Assembly: GCA_947561395.2 (NCBI GenBank)
Contig: OX387192.1
Span: forward strand, 5,544,721 to 5,608,720
Source of the DNA: Buxus sempervirens
Taxonomy: Eukaryota > Streptophyta > Magnoliopsida > Buxales > Buxaceae
DNA length: 64,000 bases
Direction: 5' to 3'
The position numbers and the translations under genes were made by a program. The first letter of the stretch is position 1, and each line of letters begins with the position of its first letter. The notes beneath the pieces are model-generated. The model worked only from the letters and a program-made list of their open reading frames with translations, had not been told where the DNA came from and ran no database searches. Shown piece after piece: positions 10,979 to 23,090 of this stretch.

Positions 10979-13579
10979 CTACCACTTTGCTATCCTTCTT
11001 GTGGAGATCGGCTTTTCAAAAATGTACTTCAGGGGATCCGTATCTGAGATCAAAATGACAGTATGATTGAGAAGATAATGCCGGAGCTTCTGAGCTGCCC
11101 ATACCAACGCACCACAGGTCTTCTCAAGCAATGTGTATCTTACTTCATAATTGGTAAATTTCTTGCTCAGATAATAAATTGCTTGTTCCTTTCTTCCTGT
11201 TTCATCATGCTGCCCTAGGACACATCCGGCCGCTGTTTCTGTGACTGATAAGTACATGATTAGCGGTCGTCCTGGTATAGGGGGAACTAAAGTTGGCGGG
11301 CTCATCAAATAAGCCTTGATTTTGTCAAACGCTTCTTGGCAATCCTCATTCCAGACCACTGGGTTATCCTTCTTTAGCAATTTGAATATTGGTTCGCACA
11401 CGGGAGTCATCTGTGCTATGAACCGACTGATGTACTGTAATCTGCCAAGGAAAACTTTCACTTCTTTCTCTGTGGATGGGGGAGGCATCTCCAGAATTGC
11501 CTTTACTTTGACTGGGTCCACTTCAATTCCTCGTTTCCCAACGATGAATCCAAGTAGCTTCCCTGAAGTAACTCCGAATACACACTTATTCGGGTTCAAT
11601 CTGAGCTTGCATTCCCTGAGCCTGTCAAACACCCTTCCAAGGTTCACCAAATGATTTTCCTCTTCTTTTGACTTTGCAATCATATCATCCACATATACTT
11701 CCATTTCTTTGTGCATCAGATCGTGGAATAACAAAGTCATTGCCCGCTGGTATGTGGCACCTGCATTTTTCAACCCAAATGGCATCACTTTGTAGCAGTA
11801 CGTGCCCCAATGCGTGATAAAGGATGTCTTTTCCATGTCTTCAGGTGCCATCCTTATCTGATTGTACCCGGAGAATCCATCCATAAAGGAGAACATGGAA
11901 TGAGTTGCAGTATTGTCAACCAGTATATCAATGTGTGGCAATGGGAAGTCATCCTTTGGGCTGGCCTTGTTCAGATCCCTGTAATCAATGCACATTCTGA
12001 CCCTTCCATCCTTCTTGGGGACTGGCACAATGTTTGCTAACCATTCTGGGTAATCTGTAACTTTCAAGAACCCAGCTTTTAACTGCTTGGCAACTTCCTC
12101 CTTGATCTTCAGGGCCCATTCTGGTTTCATGCGTCTGAGTTTTTGCTTCACTGGTGTGGCCTCAGACTTTATAGGTAACCGGTGCACAACTAAATCCGTG
12201 TCTAACTCAGGCATATCCTCATATGACCATGCAAACACATCAGTGTAGGTTTTCAGAAAATCAGTTATCTGTGTTTTCTGTAATAATGTCAGCTTTTTAC
12301 CAACTTGAAGAATCCTTGGTTGTGCTGTGTCACCTATGTTGATAGGTTCAGTTTCCTCAATGTTAGCCTGGAGACCTTTTTCATGCCTGTCCAAGGCAAA
12401 TTGGATTTCAGGTGGGGTCTTCCATGGTTCATCATTATCCTCAAGTTCACAAGGATTACTGGGGATAATTTCTGAATCATCGGGTTGTGATGAGTAAGTG
12501 TCGCTATCTGATTCATGCTCGACACTTTGGATTTCTTTTTGTTCTTTTTGACCTTTTTGTTTTTGTTTGATTTTGGCAGCCTGATTATCTATCTCGTGCT
12601 CCGAATTTTTCGGGTGTGCGTCGAGATTGACATTAAGGTTGCGATTTTGAGTTTGCTTACTTGCAGAATTATTCATAGGAGCAGAAAAATAATCAAAAGA
12701 CTTCACGCATTTATTAAAAAGTGCAGCAATATCTACAGGGGGAATTTCAGAAGTGGAAGAAACTCCCTGTGGTAGTTCGGCTTTGCGAGTGGCAAGTGGC
12801 GTCGAACTCCAGTTCTGCAATGCGTGCTTGTCCTTGGTTACAGCGGTCACCATATTCACCTTCCCGGTTTGTATCATGCTGATGCTGCTGTCAGAGGAGA
12901 TGCAAATGGGGTCATCAGTTGTGCCCTTCTTTGGTTGATTCTGACTTGAATTTTCTGATGGTACACTGATCCATACCCCGTGGTGGATGATAGTCCCTGG
13001 TACTCGAACAGTGACTTCGTTGGGTGGTTCCACCTTAGGCAATGCCTTGGTTACAGATTTTACTGATGATTCATCCCTCCTGCTGGAAGAATGTTCGTCA
13101 GGGGCCCAGTTACCATAAGTTTCATGATAAGCTAGCTCAGTAGGCAGTCCCATCACTTGGGGCATATTCTAGAACATCTGACCCAGACCATCCCTTGTAC
13201 TTGGGTGTATAATGCAGATAGGAGGTGGGGGAGACCTTTGCCTTGGAGTGGGTTCTCCGGAACTATCCTGGCTTTCCATCATGTAGATGTACTGAGCTGG
13301 CTCTTCTTCTTCAGTATCATCTGATGGGTAGACAAACGCCTCTTCAGGGATAGCTGGTTTTTTGGTGTCAACTGACTGCCAAGAGAATAGAGCAGACAGT
13401 TCTTCCATCAACCCACTGAGAGCTTCTGAGTTCTCTTCTATAACTGTCTCCTGGGGCAAGGGAGGTTCGTCCCATAACCTTCGCGGATAATTAGCTTCCG
13501 CTTGCTTCGCTGGATCATTGAACTCATCGCCCCATCCCTGGGGTACTATGTTCTGAATGGCCTGTGCAGCTGTAAGCAC
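10979..13579 (-). pseudogene. Pol part 1: linker, reverse transcriptase and RNase H
   Basis: One frame from 13579 to 10979, broken by a single TAG at 13169-13171. The first 136 codons and about 300 more are a low-complexity linker (acidic, Ser/Pro/Lys rich). The expected aspartic protease (the Tat-type LIDNGS motif) is not recognisable, and there is no capsid domain or CCHC knuckle. Counting from the ATG at 13165, reverse transcriptase lies at about 350-540 (MCIDYRDLNKASPKDDF, FSFMDGFSGYNQI, MPFGLKNAGATYQRAM, catalytic YVDDM near 491). The first RNase H is at about 610-728. The frame ends RRIAKW-TAG; 12 nt further another TAG occurs, then the same frame continues into the second RNase H at 10891. 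When intact the product copies genomic RNA into DNA in cytoplasmic particles. Confidence 0.93.
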
Positions 13580-13645
13580 CTCATTTTTGCGCTCCCCGAA
13601 AAATCCAAAAATGCAAACCCTGGACAGAAAGTCAACCCTAAGGGG

Positions 13646-14240
13646 TGAAAAGTTGACTTTCTGCTAAAATCCGATCCAGAGGCCTACCCCTAGGTCATTG
13701 GGTAGAGAATCTCGACACGGTTCCAACGCAACTGAGTTGGCAAGAATCGGGGTCCGGATGAAGGTTCTGCGGGCGGTCAAACCTGAGCAGAGCCAAAAGT
13801 TGACTTTCTGCTAAAATCCGATCCAGAGGCCTACCCCTAGGTCATTGGATAGAGAATCTCGACACGGTTCCAATGCAACTGAGTTTGCAGGAATCGGGGT
13901 CCGGATGAAGGTTCTGCGGGCGGTCAAACCAGAGCAGAGCCAAAAGTTGACTTTCTGCTAAAATCCGATCCAGAGGCCTACCCCTAGGTCATTGGATAGA
14001 GAATCTCGACACGGTTCCAACGCAACTGAGTTTGCAGGAATCGGGGTTCGGATGAAGGTTCTGCGGGCGGTCAAACTTGAGCAGAGCCAAAAGTTGACTT
14101 TCTGCTAAAATCCGATCTGGAGGCCTACCCCCAGGTCATGGGATGGAGGGCTCCGATACGATTCTAATGAAACTAAGTTTGCCCAGATCGGAGTCCGGAT
14201 GAAGAAAATATGAGCTGATGAAATTTCCGAGCAGCAAAAC
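13646..14240. repeat. Four tandem copies of a 147-bp repeat
   Basis: The string CTGCTAAAATCCGATC begins at 13661, 13808, 13955 and (with one change) 14102, giving a constant 147-bp period. Copies 1-3 are nearly identical; the fourth is more diverged. Each unit resembles, in opposite orientation, the GGACTCCGATTCC-GCAAA-TCAGTTGCGT module repeated in this element's LTR ends (about 6945-7150) and in the LTR at 57975-58330. The array sits between ORF1 and pol, where gag would be expected. Confidence 0.9.
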
Positions 14241-14629
14241 CGACAATCTGCGCACGTGGCAAAAAGCTGCACACGTGGCAAAAAGCTGCACACGTGGCGA
14301 GTTGCGCAGGAAAATATCTCGGGGATCAAATCCATAAATATCCGAACATTCGAAATATCCCAGGGACTAAATCTGTAAAAATCCGAAAATATCGGATTGA
14401 ATTGAAATTGGCCAGGGACCAAATCTGAATTTTTAAGATTTTTTCGACCGGCGAGCGGCGGCATTTAATGAAATGAAGGATTGGGGCCTGACTGTTTAAA
14501 AAAGGAATTTGAGGATGTCTTAATTGACTTTATTAAATTTAGCACAAAATTCTTCATGAAAAAAGAAGTACAATGCCAAAATTTAAAACAAGCAATTACA
14601 AGATTAAACAAAACAAACAAACCCAGAGT

Positions 14630-16048
14630 CTAGCTAGGTTGGTCATCATCAAAATGAGAGGACACGTCTCGCCTTTTCAAGGCACGCAGAAGTTTATTCC
14701 GCAGACGTCGGTCCTCTTTTGCGCGTCTGCGCATGGTGTCAAGCTGTTGCTGAAGGGCCTCATTGGCCTGCTTGTTTTTACGCTCGGAATCCACGTATGC
14801 ACGGTGGATTCGAGAATGAGATTCCCGCAGTTCGGCCACCCTATCCCTGTATGTGTCAGGGGGCGGAACTGGGATATCGTCAAAGGTGACGATATGGAGA
14901 GGAGGTGGGCTGTCTAGGCCAGTTTCTCGAGCAATCTATTGTTCGTAATTACGAACATCGGATGCAGTGAAAATGTCCTCTTGGAGTATGTGCACGTGTT
15001 ACCATTCCTTCACCAATTTTTTCTTCAATTCCCATGTAAGTGGGCCAGTTAATCCTTCCGCCTCATCCTTGATTGGTATTCCCTGAGACTTCCCAAACTG
15101 TCTCAGAATTCGAACCGGATAGTATGGCATGGCATGGGTCAAGCCTATCAAGGCTAGGCAATGTCTTTTCCTAAAAGCTATGACGGGAGTATATGTTTGG
15201 TCAAATGTGCCTCCCCATCTTATATCAGTTTCTCCTTTCAACTGGAGAAAGTGGTCAAACCAGTCCTCTTTGGAGGGTAAGTCAGGTCTAATCTCTCTTC
15301 GGGCCATCAATGTGACATTGTCACGGACGTACCCATAACGTGGGCTGACAGGTTCAGCAACCATCAGGTGATCTTGAAGCCAAATGTGTAGGAGAGGAGC
15401 GCATCCCTGAAACCTCCTAGTTCCGTTCTTGGTCATGGTCAAGGCATGATATAGCTGAGTAAGGATCAGTGGTGCAATTCGGAATTTCACCTGGAGTTGG
15501 TCTACAATTTCCATGAGGGCCAAATTAATGGTGTCTCCCCCAGTAGGAAAGAAGAGTTGTGACAGAACCACGAGGGTGAAAGTGTCCCACCAAACACGGG
15601 GTCTTTCCTGCTTCTTGTCCCTTATCTTTTCAGCAAGGAAGGTTTTAGAGACCCGCGTGAATGCTTGGTCACCTCCTAAAGTCTGGAATTCTCCTCTGGG
15701 TAGGCCAAAGAAAGTACAAGCTTCATTCTTGTTTGGCCTTGCTGGTTCACCATGGTCACGGAATCGGAGGAATAGTTCGAATTCCTCAATTGTGGGAGTC
15801 AACTCATTAACTCCAAACTTAAAAAGTGAAAGTTGGGGATCCCAGAAAGGTAGGGCCGCCTGAATCATGCCCCAATTAATGGGCACATTTAACAGGGACA
15901 GAGTTTGTCTCATATGGTATTTCTGTTCCCATTGAATTTGTTCATCTCCTTGCAATTGCCTCGTCCAAGAACGGATCCAAGGGGTATCAAAGGCACACTT
16001 CTCTATCCTAGGGAAGCGAACTCTCTCAGTCGAGGATGAAGATGCCAT
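14630..16048 (-). pseudogene. Ogre-type ORF1 (DUF7745-like), two in-frame stops
   Basis: The frame opens at the ATG 16048-16046 and stays open for 349 codons to a TAA (14999-15001). It continues in the same frame past a TAG (14936-14938) to a stop at 14630, 473 codons in all. The N-terminal part (WIRSWTRQLQGDEQIQWEQ, NELTPTIEEFELFLRF, FFGLPRGEFQTLGG, VWWDTFTLVVLSQLFFPT, LLHIWLQDHL) matches the protein family named DUF7745 in plant annotations and corresponds to the extra ORF1 upstream of gag in Ogre elements. Its function is not established. The last 70 codons form a basic, probably coiled-coil tail (ELRESHSRIHRAY, ANEALQQQLDTMRRRAKED). It is not a conventional capsid. Naming relies on recalled family resemblance, not a search. 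Confidence 0.8.
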
Positions 16049-17331
16049 GCCGACTATCCGATTGAAATTTCAAGTCAATTTAGGGTTTTCTACCAAAAAC
16101 TCTAAATTAGCCTAAGGCATGTAGCAAGATATGCAAAAATCAAATCAATGCCTAAGCAGTTCATGCAATTATCAATCACAGAAATCAAATCCAAGCACTA
16201 AAGTTATGGGGTTTTAAGGGTTATGTCCTTTAAATATTCAGGTCTTAGCCGGCATTTTCTTTCATCTGCCTTTTCATCTGCCCCTAGTATCGGACTGGAA
16301 ACAATATTTACAACTTGCCTTCGAGGGCGAAATTTACAAAAATAAATCTGGAAAGAGAATCCCCTTTAGTGTTGTTGAGAACCCAAAAGGAGGGTACAAA
16401 TTTGCCATTCGGCAGGTGGGCTGAAATCCTATCTCTAGGGTTATTCTGCCCTTGTTCTGACCCATTTCTGTCTGATCTGGCCGGCTTTCAACTGAACCAA
16501 GACCGACTTGGAAGCACGGATTAAATTGAGTTAATTTCCTTAAATTAGGGTTAAGACCAACAAAGGTGGGGGTTAATACCCCAGATTGATTTTACCCCTA
16601 TTTGTTCATTCATGTTCATGCTCACATCAGGGTTTATCAGAAGTAATAGGCAGGGAAGGATACCCAGCCCAAGGCACCTGCCTTCAAGGGTCTGAGCCAA
16701 GTACTAAACCCTTCGCGTACCATGGCAAGAAACCAATAGCGCTTGAAGAATCTAGAAACCTGGGGAGATGGGTTTACCCTGCTTTCCTCGGCAAGCCACG
16801 GGAGCGTAGGGCTAATACCATCCCAAAAGTTAGTTTCTCGATTGAAGAAGGGTGGCTGCTAGAGAGATCTAGGTTTTGGTTAAGAAGAGCATTCACATGG
16901 TGCAGACAGCATTCAGTTCGGATCATTCATGCAGACTCCCTCATGCATGTCACCCCACGTAGTTAAAAAAATTCATTCACAGTGTAGTGAGGTGCTTGTA
17001 TGTGCAGTGGGGTCAAGTGCTGTGTCTATTCGGGTGATTCTCGGATAATGGGCTGATTAAGGGTTCCTTAATGTCACTTTTATAGTGAGAATACAGAACA
17101 GTATGTAATACAATGTTTGGGTGGATCCCCAGGTAAGTAGAGGGTCACAGGGAACCGCTTAAATTCCACTTTCCTTAGGCAATTATCTCGTCCTTGTGAC
17201 AGGATCCCCCAATATCATGTAATTGCATAAGTTCCATAAACCACTAAGGTTGGACAAGAAGTACTTCCTAAATCTGCTTATATCCACCTAGTTGACTCAT
17301 TTGATAACCAGGGTCCAGCTGGGTTGAGGGA
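16049..17331 (-). other. 5' leader of the Ogre-like element
   Basis: 1.28 kb between PBS and ORF1 start. No conserved reading frame is visible; the open stretches are short and lack domain motifs. Confidence 0.6.
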
Positions 17332-17349
17332 TCCCCAGCAGAGTCGCCA
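17332..17349 (-). other. Primer-binding site of the Ogre-like element
   Basis: The minus strand reads TGGCGACTCTGCTGGGGA, three bases from the LTR end. The plus strand complement ends in CGCCA, as the 3' end of a tRNA with CCA would. Ogre elements are known for a tRNA-Arg-type PBS; the exact tRNA cannot be confirmed here. Confidence 0.8.
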
Positions 17350-18083
17350 AGCTGTGCGCACCTAAAAAAATCCTGGATCCTAGATCGCACACCGGGCGCA
17401 CGTTTTCGTGCGTGCCTCGGGACATTCGGAGTCGCCACTGCCTGAGAGTGCAGGCAGACACGGTTTTGCCCTAACCGGGTCTAAGTCTGGTCTGCGGCTT
17501 ATTAGAGATCTAGCTAAGTCCTCGGTTACGATCCGGGGAAGTCTAAAAGACACCCCGGTCCGCCCCATCGGTCTGACGGGTCCCTCGGGTCTCCCTGGTT
17601 TTTGAGTCAAGTTCACCCTTCCTAGACCAGCATGCTGTTTATTGGGTCTGGCGGGGCCCTCTGAAGGTGTGGGTCCCTTTTATTTGATTTTATCTTTTTA
17701 TTTATTTAAGTGAAGTGGGTCGGACCCGGGTCCCGTGGGAAGACCCGTGGGTTGCCATGGCTGGGCCTTGGGCCCAGTTGGGTTATTGGGTAACCCATTT
17801 GGTTATTTACTTAAACTATTTACAGATTCAAGGGGCTTAGTGGGCTTGGATTTGGCCCATTAGCCAAGGGTCAAAGGGCCTGGGCCTGTTTACTAAAAAC
17901 AGGCCTGGTGTAGGCCAGTCTAAGGTGGACCACTCATGTGGGCCAAAAGGAGGTCTTGGTGGGCCCATTTGGGCCCATGGTCCAAAATGGGCTTAAGATA
18001 GCCCAAGTTGTTAAAGGGGCCGGTTCAGGTCGAATCAGGTTCAACCAGGCCGGAAAATTATGTTTTTTAAGTTATTTTACAAT

Positions 18084-18190
18084 CGCCCGTATTTGTTATA
18101 CGGTCCACCCTTGCCCGTGGACCAATTCCGGTTGGACTCGCCCGTGAAGTAAACACGGTCCAGACGGGACCGTTCTGAGTTTACGGGCGC
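18084..18190. repeat. Palindrome cluster A in 5' LTR
   Basis: Copy of 5591-5697 in the other LTR. Confidence 0.7.
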
Positions 18191-18993
18191 CTCCAGTTTT
18201 GCATTTTGGCCGCCGATTCTTCCTGGGTTCAGTTCCGTGGCCTTCTTAAGTGCTCCAGAGACCTTTGTTGAGTTTCCAGCATTTCCGGTATGTCACCTTT
18301 GTTTCATTTGGCTTATAAAGCCACTTTTCTTTTCTTCTTGTTCTTCTTGGAAAGGAAGGTCCTTATTATTTGTCCACCATCAACTCTTAGGAATAGTAAA
18401 GGGGTAATTTACAAGGGATATTAGAAATTCAAAAAGGGACTTCAATCTTCTTCACATGATGGTGATGAAATGGGTTCAAGTTTTCCCTTTTTGAGACATT
18501 TATGATAACCCTTTGTTATCACCTCCCCTTTTTTGCATGAGAAGGATTACTTTTGCATGCAATCCCTTATTACATACAACACTCAAAAGAAACATGTTAG
18601 ATATAACAAGAAGTAGGGAGTATGAGAAGGATGAAATCAAAATTTACTTTAATTTAGAAAGAGAACATACTTACAAATTGTTTGATTGGTGTTTTGGTCC
18701 TCCGAAGATTTGAGCAGCGCTTCCGCGTCCTCCAAATTTTGTTAAGATGAAATGGGAAGAGCTTGGTTAAGGTGGATGGGTTTAAGACCAAGTTGAAGAG
18801 GATTTGGGCATGGTTTTGGGGTAGTTTAGAAGTATAGGGGTAATTTGGGGATAAAAAAAGTTTAGGTTTTGGGATGGTGGAATTCGGGCAGGGCTTTGGG
18901 TATGGAGAGCTCCTGGAAGAAGAGAGTTTCGGCCAGGAAGAAGGCTTGTTCAAATGAGGGGGGTGGCCTTTCTATTTATAGGCAAAAAAGGGG

Positions 18994-19205
18994 CGTGCCC
19001 GTATTTGAAGTACGGGCGTGCCTTGCCCGTACTTCAAGTACGGGCGTGCCTTGCCCATAATTCAAATACGGGCGAAAAACGCACATTTGCAAATCTCGCG
19101 AATCAACCGTACGGGACGCGTGTCCCGCCGTATGGTGACGCGTGTTTTCTTCCGGAATCTTGCCGTATTTCAAATACGGGCATGCCCTGCCCGTAATGAG
19201 AATAC
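18994..19205. repeat. Palindrome cluster B in 5' LTR
   Basis: Copy of 6501-6712. One base differs (CCGTATGG instead of CCGTACGG), which breaks one small palindrome. Confidence 0.7.
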
Positions 19206-19774
19206 AGTCCAGTACGTTTTTAAAATGTTTGGATTTCAAACCTTTATTCAATTTGGTTTTTTGCAAGATTCTTATTCAATTTTTTGATTATTTTATTAAA
19301 AAGCGAGATTCTCTTTATTAAAATATTATTAAACACATTTATTTATTTATTTTATTGGTTTATTCCATTTTTGCTGCCTTTTTTGCCACATGGGCAGTTT
19401 TTCTGAAACTTCAACTACTCATAACTTCTTCATCCGGTGTCCGATTTCAGCAAACTTAGTGTCGTTGGAACCGGCTCGGAATCACCTATCCATTGGGATC
19501 AAATTTGGCAGTTGAATTGGGGTTGAGGAAAAAGTCAACTTTTCGCTCCCCAAAAGTTTGACCAGCTCATATCTTTTTCATCTGGACTCCGATTCCAGCA
19601 AATTCAGTTGCGTTAGAACCGTGTCGAAATGCTCTTTTCAATGATATAAAGTTTGATGGCCAAATTATCTTGAATCAAAAAGTCAATTTTTTGACCCCCT
19701 CAGGGTTTGACTAAAAGTTTGACTTTTCATTTTTTGCCATTTTAGGGATGCAAAAATCAGGTGTCTACACCCAC

Positions 19775-19828
19775 TAACACAACGCACGTGCCCTCTAACT
19801 AGTAAAAAGTAAAAACCCTAATGCAACA
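19775..19828 (-). repeat. Copia 5' LTR, outer segment
   Basis: Continuation of the LTR at 4159-4859 beyond the Ogre-like insertion and its target duplication. It ends ATGCAACA on the plus strand (TGTTGCAT on the minus strand), matching the inner end CCCAACA in the usual TGTTG/CAACA way. Confidence 0.75.
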
Positions 19829-20620
19829 GTTTTGATAAAAACAAATCTGCACACAGGAAGTTGAACATGCCAAAGTTAAAATGCAATAGCAACATGGCTA
19901 TTAAATCACCAACAAAAATAAAAAATCGAAAATCAACTTGGAGTGCTATACACAAACATTATTCCTTCAGCTGAGATTATGCTTCATGAGTTGCGCTTGT
20001 GTTTTTGGGGAAAAAAATCTCTCTTTGAGGTTTGAATCTTTCCATTTGTTTTTATAATCAGGCTGTCTTTGTTTCAATGGAATTTCAAAACAAAATTTCC
20101 AGGAAAAAAATTCCTTTTTTCCTTCTTTTTCAAGTGGTTTGGACTAACATCTATGATTTTCTGGAATTAATTTTCCATACGTAGGCCTAAAGGGGGAATT
20201 GAAATTAAAGTTAAAAAAAAACTAGGAAAAGTTAAAGTTGAATAATCTATTTTAAACTCTGTAACTTTTTAATATATCAACAATGGCATAGAACTTAATA
20301 AAATTTTCAAATGTCGATCCCTAGCTTTGTTTTACTGTTTCAGAAAATTTTCTGATTGCTGCTAAGGTGACCAAACTTGCTTAAAAAGAGCAAAAATTAA
20401 TCCAGAGGACTTAGAAAGAAGATTAAATCAAGCTGTATTCAATTTTAGAAGGAAAAAAAATTGTGACAGTATTTAGAATCCTCATCATAAGAATCAACTG
20501 AGAAAGAGGGGAGGGTTTGCTTGTCTGGACATTGCAGGGCAAGTTAGGGGAGGCTTCTTCTCTACTGTGCTAGTAAGCACACCGTCCTAAGAAATAGCAA
20601 AGATGTTATAAGTTTTGCAT
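19829..20620. other. Unassigned AT-rich spacer
   Basis: Between the Copia LTR end and the old Tat 3' LTR. No coding motif, RNA gene or recognisable repeat seen. Confidence 0.5.
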
Positions 20621-21340
20621 TGTTTGAGAGTGTACACAGAAATTTCGTGTATTTCCCTTTAATACAAAATAAAGTGATTACAAATAATATGAATTTGATA
20701 AAAAGAGGGATTTTACTCTCTTTGGGTGCTCAATCACGTGAGCGTCCTCTGATTAACGAGCCGTTTGGTGTAGACGAATTCCACGTGGCGTTCTTGAGTT
20801 TTGGAGTGGTTGTATGTGTTATTCACTCCAGGATTTGTGCTTGCTTCTGCTTGTTTGTTGACTTGAAAGAGGATTTTCTCTTTATAGAGAAATGCCCCTT
20901 TCTTCTTTGGAAGGAGGTTTTCTCTTCAAGAGAAGTGCTCATTTCTTCTTTGGGTGGAGGATCCGCTCCTGCCTTTGAGTTGTTTCTGCCTTTGGTGGAG
21001 GGTTTTCTCTTCAAGAGAATTTCTCCAAGACTTATCTGATCTGCTTCTCTTCAGATGGAGGGTTTTCTCTTCAACAAAATTTCTCCAGAGCTTCAGCCTT
21101 TCAGTTCTCCTTGATTTGATATGCGTGTCCTCTCCTTGTAACCAAGCCCCTATTTATAGAGTTAAAATTACAAGGAATTGACAAATTTACCCCTCAAAAG
21201 ATAAATAACCGAATTTTAAATTAAAATATCCCATATTTATCTTGTGGGATATGGGCTCACAATTTGGGCTTAATGAGCTATTCTTTGACAAGCCCATTTA
21301 CAAACATGGGTTATGGGCCTTGCAAATTTTGATGTCTACA
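20621..21340 (-). repeat. 3' LTR of the old Tat element
   Basis: Plus-strand ends TGTTTGAGAG...GATGTCTACA, 720 bp. The minus-strand TATA box CTATAAATAG is at 21150-21159. The left boundary is inferred from the TG end only, because the partner LTR is missing. It lacks the GGAGTCGCCAC block of the larger Tat LTRs. Confidence 0.65.
20870..21085. repeat. Repeated palindromic word TTCTCTTCAAGAGAA
   Basis: The 15-nt palindrome TTCTCTTCAAGAGAA occurs exactly twice, with two degenerate versions (TTCTCTTTATAGAGAAA and TTCTCTTCAACAAAAT), each in a longer GGAGGGTTTTCTCTTC unit. It is downstream of the minus-strand TATA, in the transcribed part of the LTR. Confidence 0.7.
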
Positions 21341-21355
21341 AATGCCCCCTAGAGA
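21341..21355 (-). other. Polypurine tract of the old Tat element
   Basis: The minus strand reads TCTCTAGGGGGCATT immediately before the LTR start TGTAGACATC. Confidence 0.65.
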
Positions 21356-22454
21356 CTTGTTTATTTAAAAATTTTTCAATGAACAAGCCTCGACCCACTT
21401 TGCATGGAGTTAAATTTGTAAAACCTCTTCTTCTTTTTCTTTTCTTTTTTTTTTCAAACTTTGTGGATGTATGAATAGTCCATTTTTTTTTTCAAAATTT
21501 GTTTTGAAACATTGACTTTTGTGGTCAACCTTTTTTTTCATTTCATTTTTTTCTATGGGAAGATGACGTGAGTTGTCAACCCCTTTTTTCTTTTTCCTCT
21601 TTTTTTTTTTAAATTTTGGAAATAATTCCTAAAAGTGAGTCGTTTATTTCTAGAATCCTTGTTGCAATGTTTGAGATAGTATCAAACACTATTCTTGTAG
21701 ATCAACTTCAGAGTTTTAATCGGAATTCCAATCGGAGAAGGAGACTTGCTCTATATAATCACAAACATGCAATCCAACTGTAAATATTTCTTGGAGTTTC
21801 CTCTGGCTTCTGAAGATTTCCAGCTTTCTTCAAGAAGTGTTTGAGACTACAGTGAAGAACTCTTTACCGGCAAAAAACGTTCACAAGTATGTTCTTGTTT
21901 AATCTATTTTTTTCTTTCATGCCAATTGCATATTTCTAGCTTGTTTGATCTCAATTTGGATGAGGACACAAACGGATGAGTGGTCCTTTGTGACCAAAAT
22001 CGTGACGGTTTTATGGGGCATTTGGGGTGTCTATCTCCGCCTTGCCGAGAATACTTCAGGTCTTGCCACACTGTCGGAAGAGAATGGTGTGTAACCAAAA
22101 CGACGATAGGCACAAGAAAAAAAACAAAGCCACTATAGAGGAATACAATCGTGTTCTCCTTAATCACTCTCTCCCATGTTTCAAGCTAATGAATTTGATC
22201 AAAAGTCAAGGGATCCGCAGGAGTTTCTTGCCAAGGAGTCATAGAAAAAACCAACTCATCTCTCCATGATAAAACTGAAACGAAAGTCCAAAGAACAAGA
22301 AGAAGAAGAATCTCAGTGAGTAATTCTATGCACAGCCGGTGAAACTCGGTCAAGAAATTGATAAAACCTCCAACCAGTGAGGATGAAGTAGGAGAACTCA
22401 TTGACTACAAGGGCTTTAAAGCTCACTCTCTCACGAGTAATCTTAGATGGTATC
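21356..22454. other. Non-coding 3' region of the old Tat element
   Basis: About 1.1 kb, T-rich on the plus strand near 21420-21620. Short frames only. The final 250 bp may hold the decayed 5' part of the antisense PMD gene, but I see no conserved motif. Confidence 0.4.
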
Positions 22455-23090
22455 TGTGAGCACGTGATTTTGCACAACGAGGCGCACGTGGAGTGCGTGC
22501 CTCGGGACATTTGGAGTCGCCACTGCCTGAGAGGTGCAGGCAGACACCAGGATACCTATCCAATCTAATCTTTGCTGGTCTGCGGCTTTTTAGAGCTTCT
22601 GGGTAAGTTCTCGGTTATGTCCGGGGAAGTCCGAAGACACCCCGGCCCGCCCCGTCGATTTGACGGGTCCCTCGGGTCTCCCTAGTTTGAGTCAAATATC
22701 TCACCCTGCCCTAATCCAGCATGTATTTTTATTTAGTCTGGTGGGGACCACTGAAGGTGTAGGTCCCCTTAAATTGATTTTATCTTTTTATCTTCTTATG
22801 GTTAAGCGGGTCGGGTATGGGTCCTGTTGGAAGGTCCATTGGAATCCGAGTTGGGTTTGAGCCCATGGCCCAGTCAGGGTTATTGGGTAACTTATTGGAT
22901 TTGGTTGTTTTGGTTTTGAATTAATTTAATCATACAAGTTAAGTGGGTTAAAGATTTTTAAGGGCCCAACGGGCTTAGGGAGGTCCATGGGCAATTAACC
23001 AGGTGGCCTCGGGATCCATTAGCAAATGGACCCTGGTATGGGCCGGACTGAATGTGGGCCCCGTTGGAAGGCTTACAAAGCCTTGGTGGG

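Larger units (their letters stand above)
4860..19769 (-). mobile_element. Complete Ogre/Tat-type Ty3 retrotransposon, 14.9 kb, minus strand
   Basis: Two LTRs of 2417 bp at a constant offset of 12,493 bp bound the element, with an exact 5-bp target duplication CCCAC (4855-4859 and 19770-19774). Minus-strand order: 5' LTR (17353-19769), PBS (17332-17349), leader, ORF1 (14630-16048), four tandem 147-bp repeats, a pol frame with RT, RNase H, second RNase H and integrase (13579-9080), 3' untranslated region, polypurine tract and 3' LTR (4860-7276). ORF1 upstream of pol, dual RNase H and long LTRs point to the Ogre/Tat lineage. No gag (matrix/capsid) or protease domain is recognisable, and five in-frame stops break the two ORFs. 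About 13 differences separate the LTRs by eye and there are no length differences, so insertion was recent. The element was probably mobilised in trans. Confidence 0.95.
17353..19769 (-). repeat. 5' LTR of the Ogre-like element
   Basis: Same length and same parts as the 3' LTR, starting TGTGCGCAC and ending TCTACA at 19769. By eye it differs from the 3' LTR at about 13 positions, most of them in the last 350 bp. Next to it on the minus strand is the PBS. Confidence 0.95.

Noticed and set aside
14573-14917. Plus-strand open frame of 114 codons
   Set aside because: Shadow of the minus-strand ORF1 coiled-coil tail; no domain of its own.
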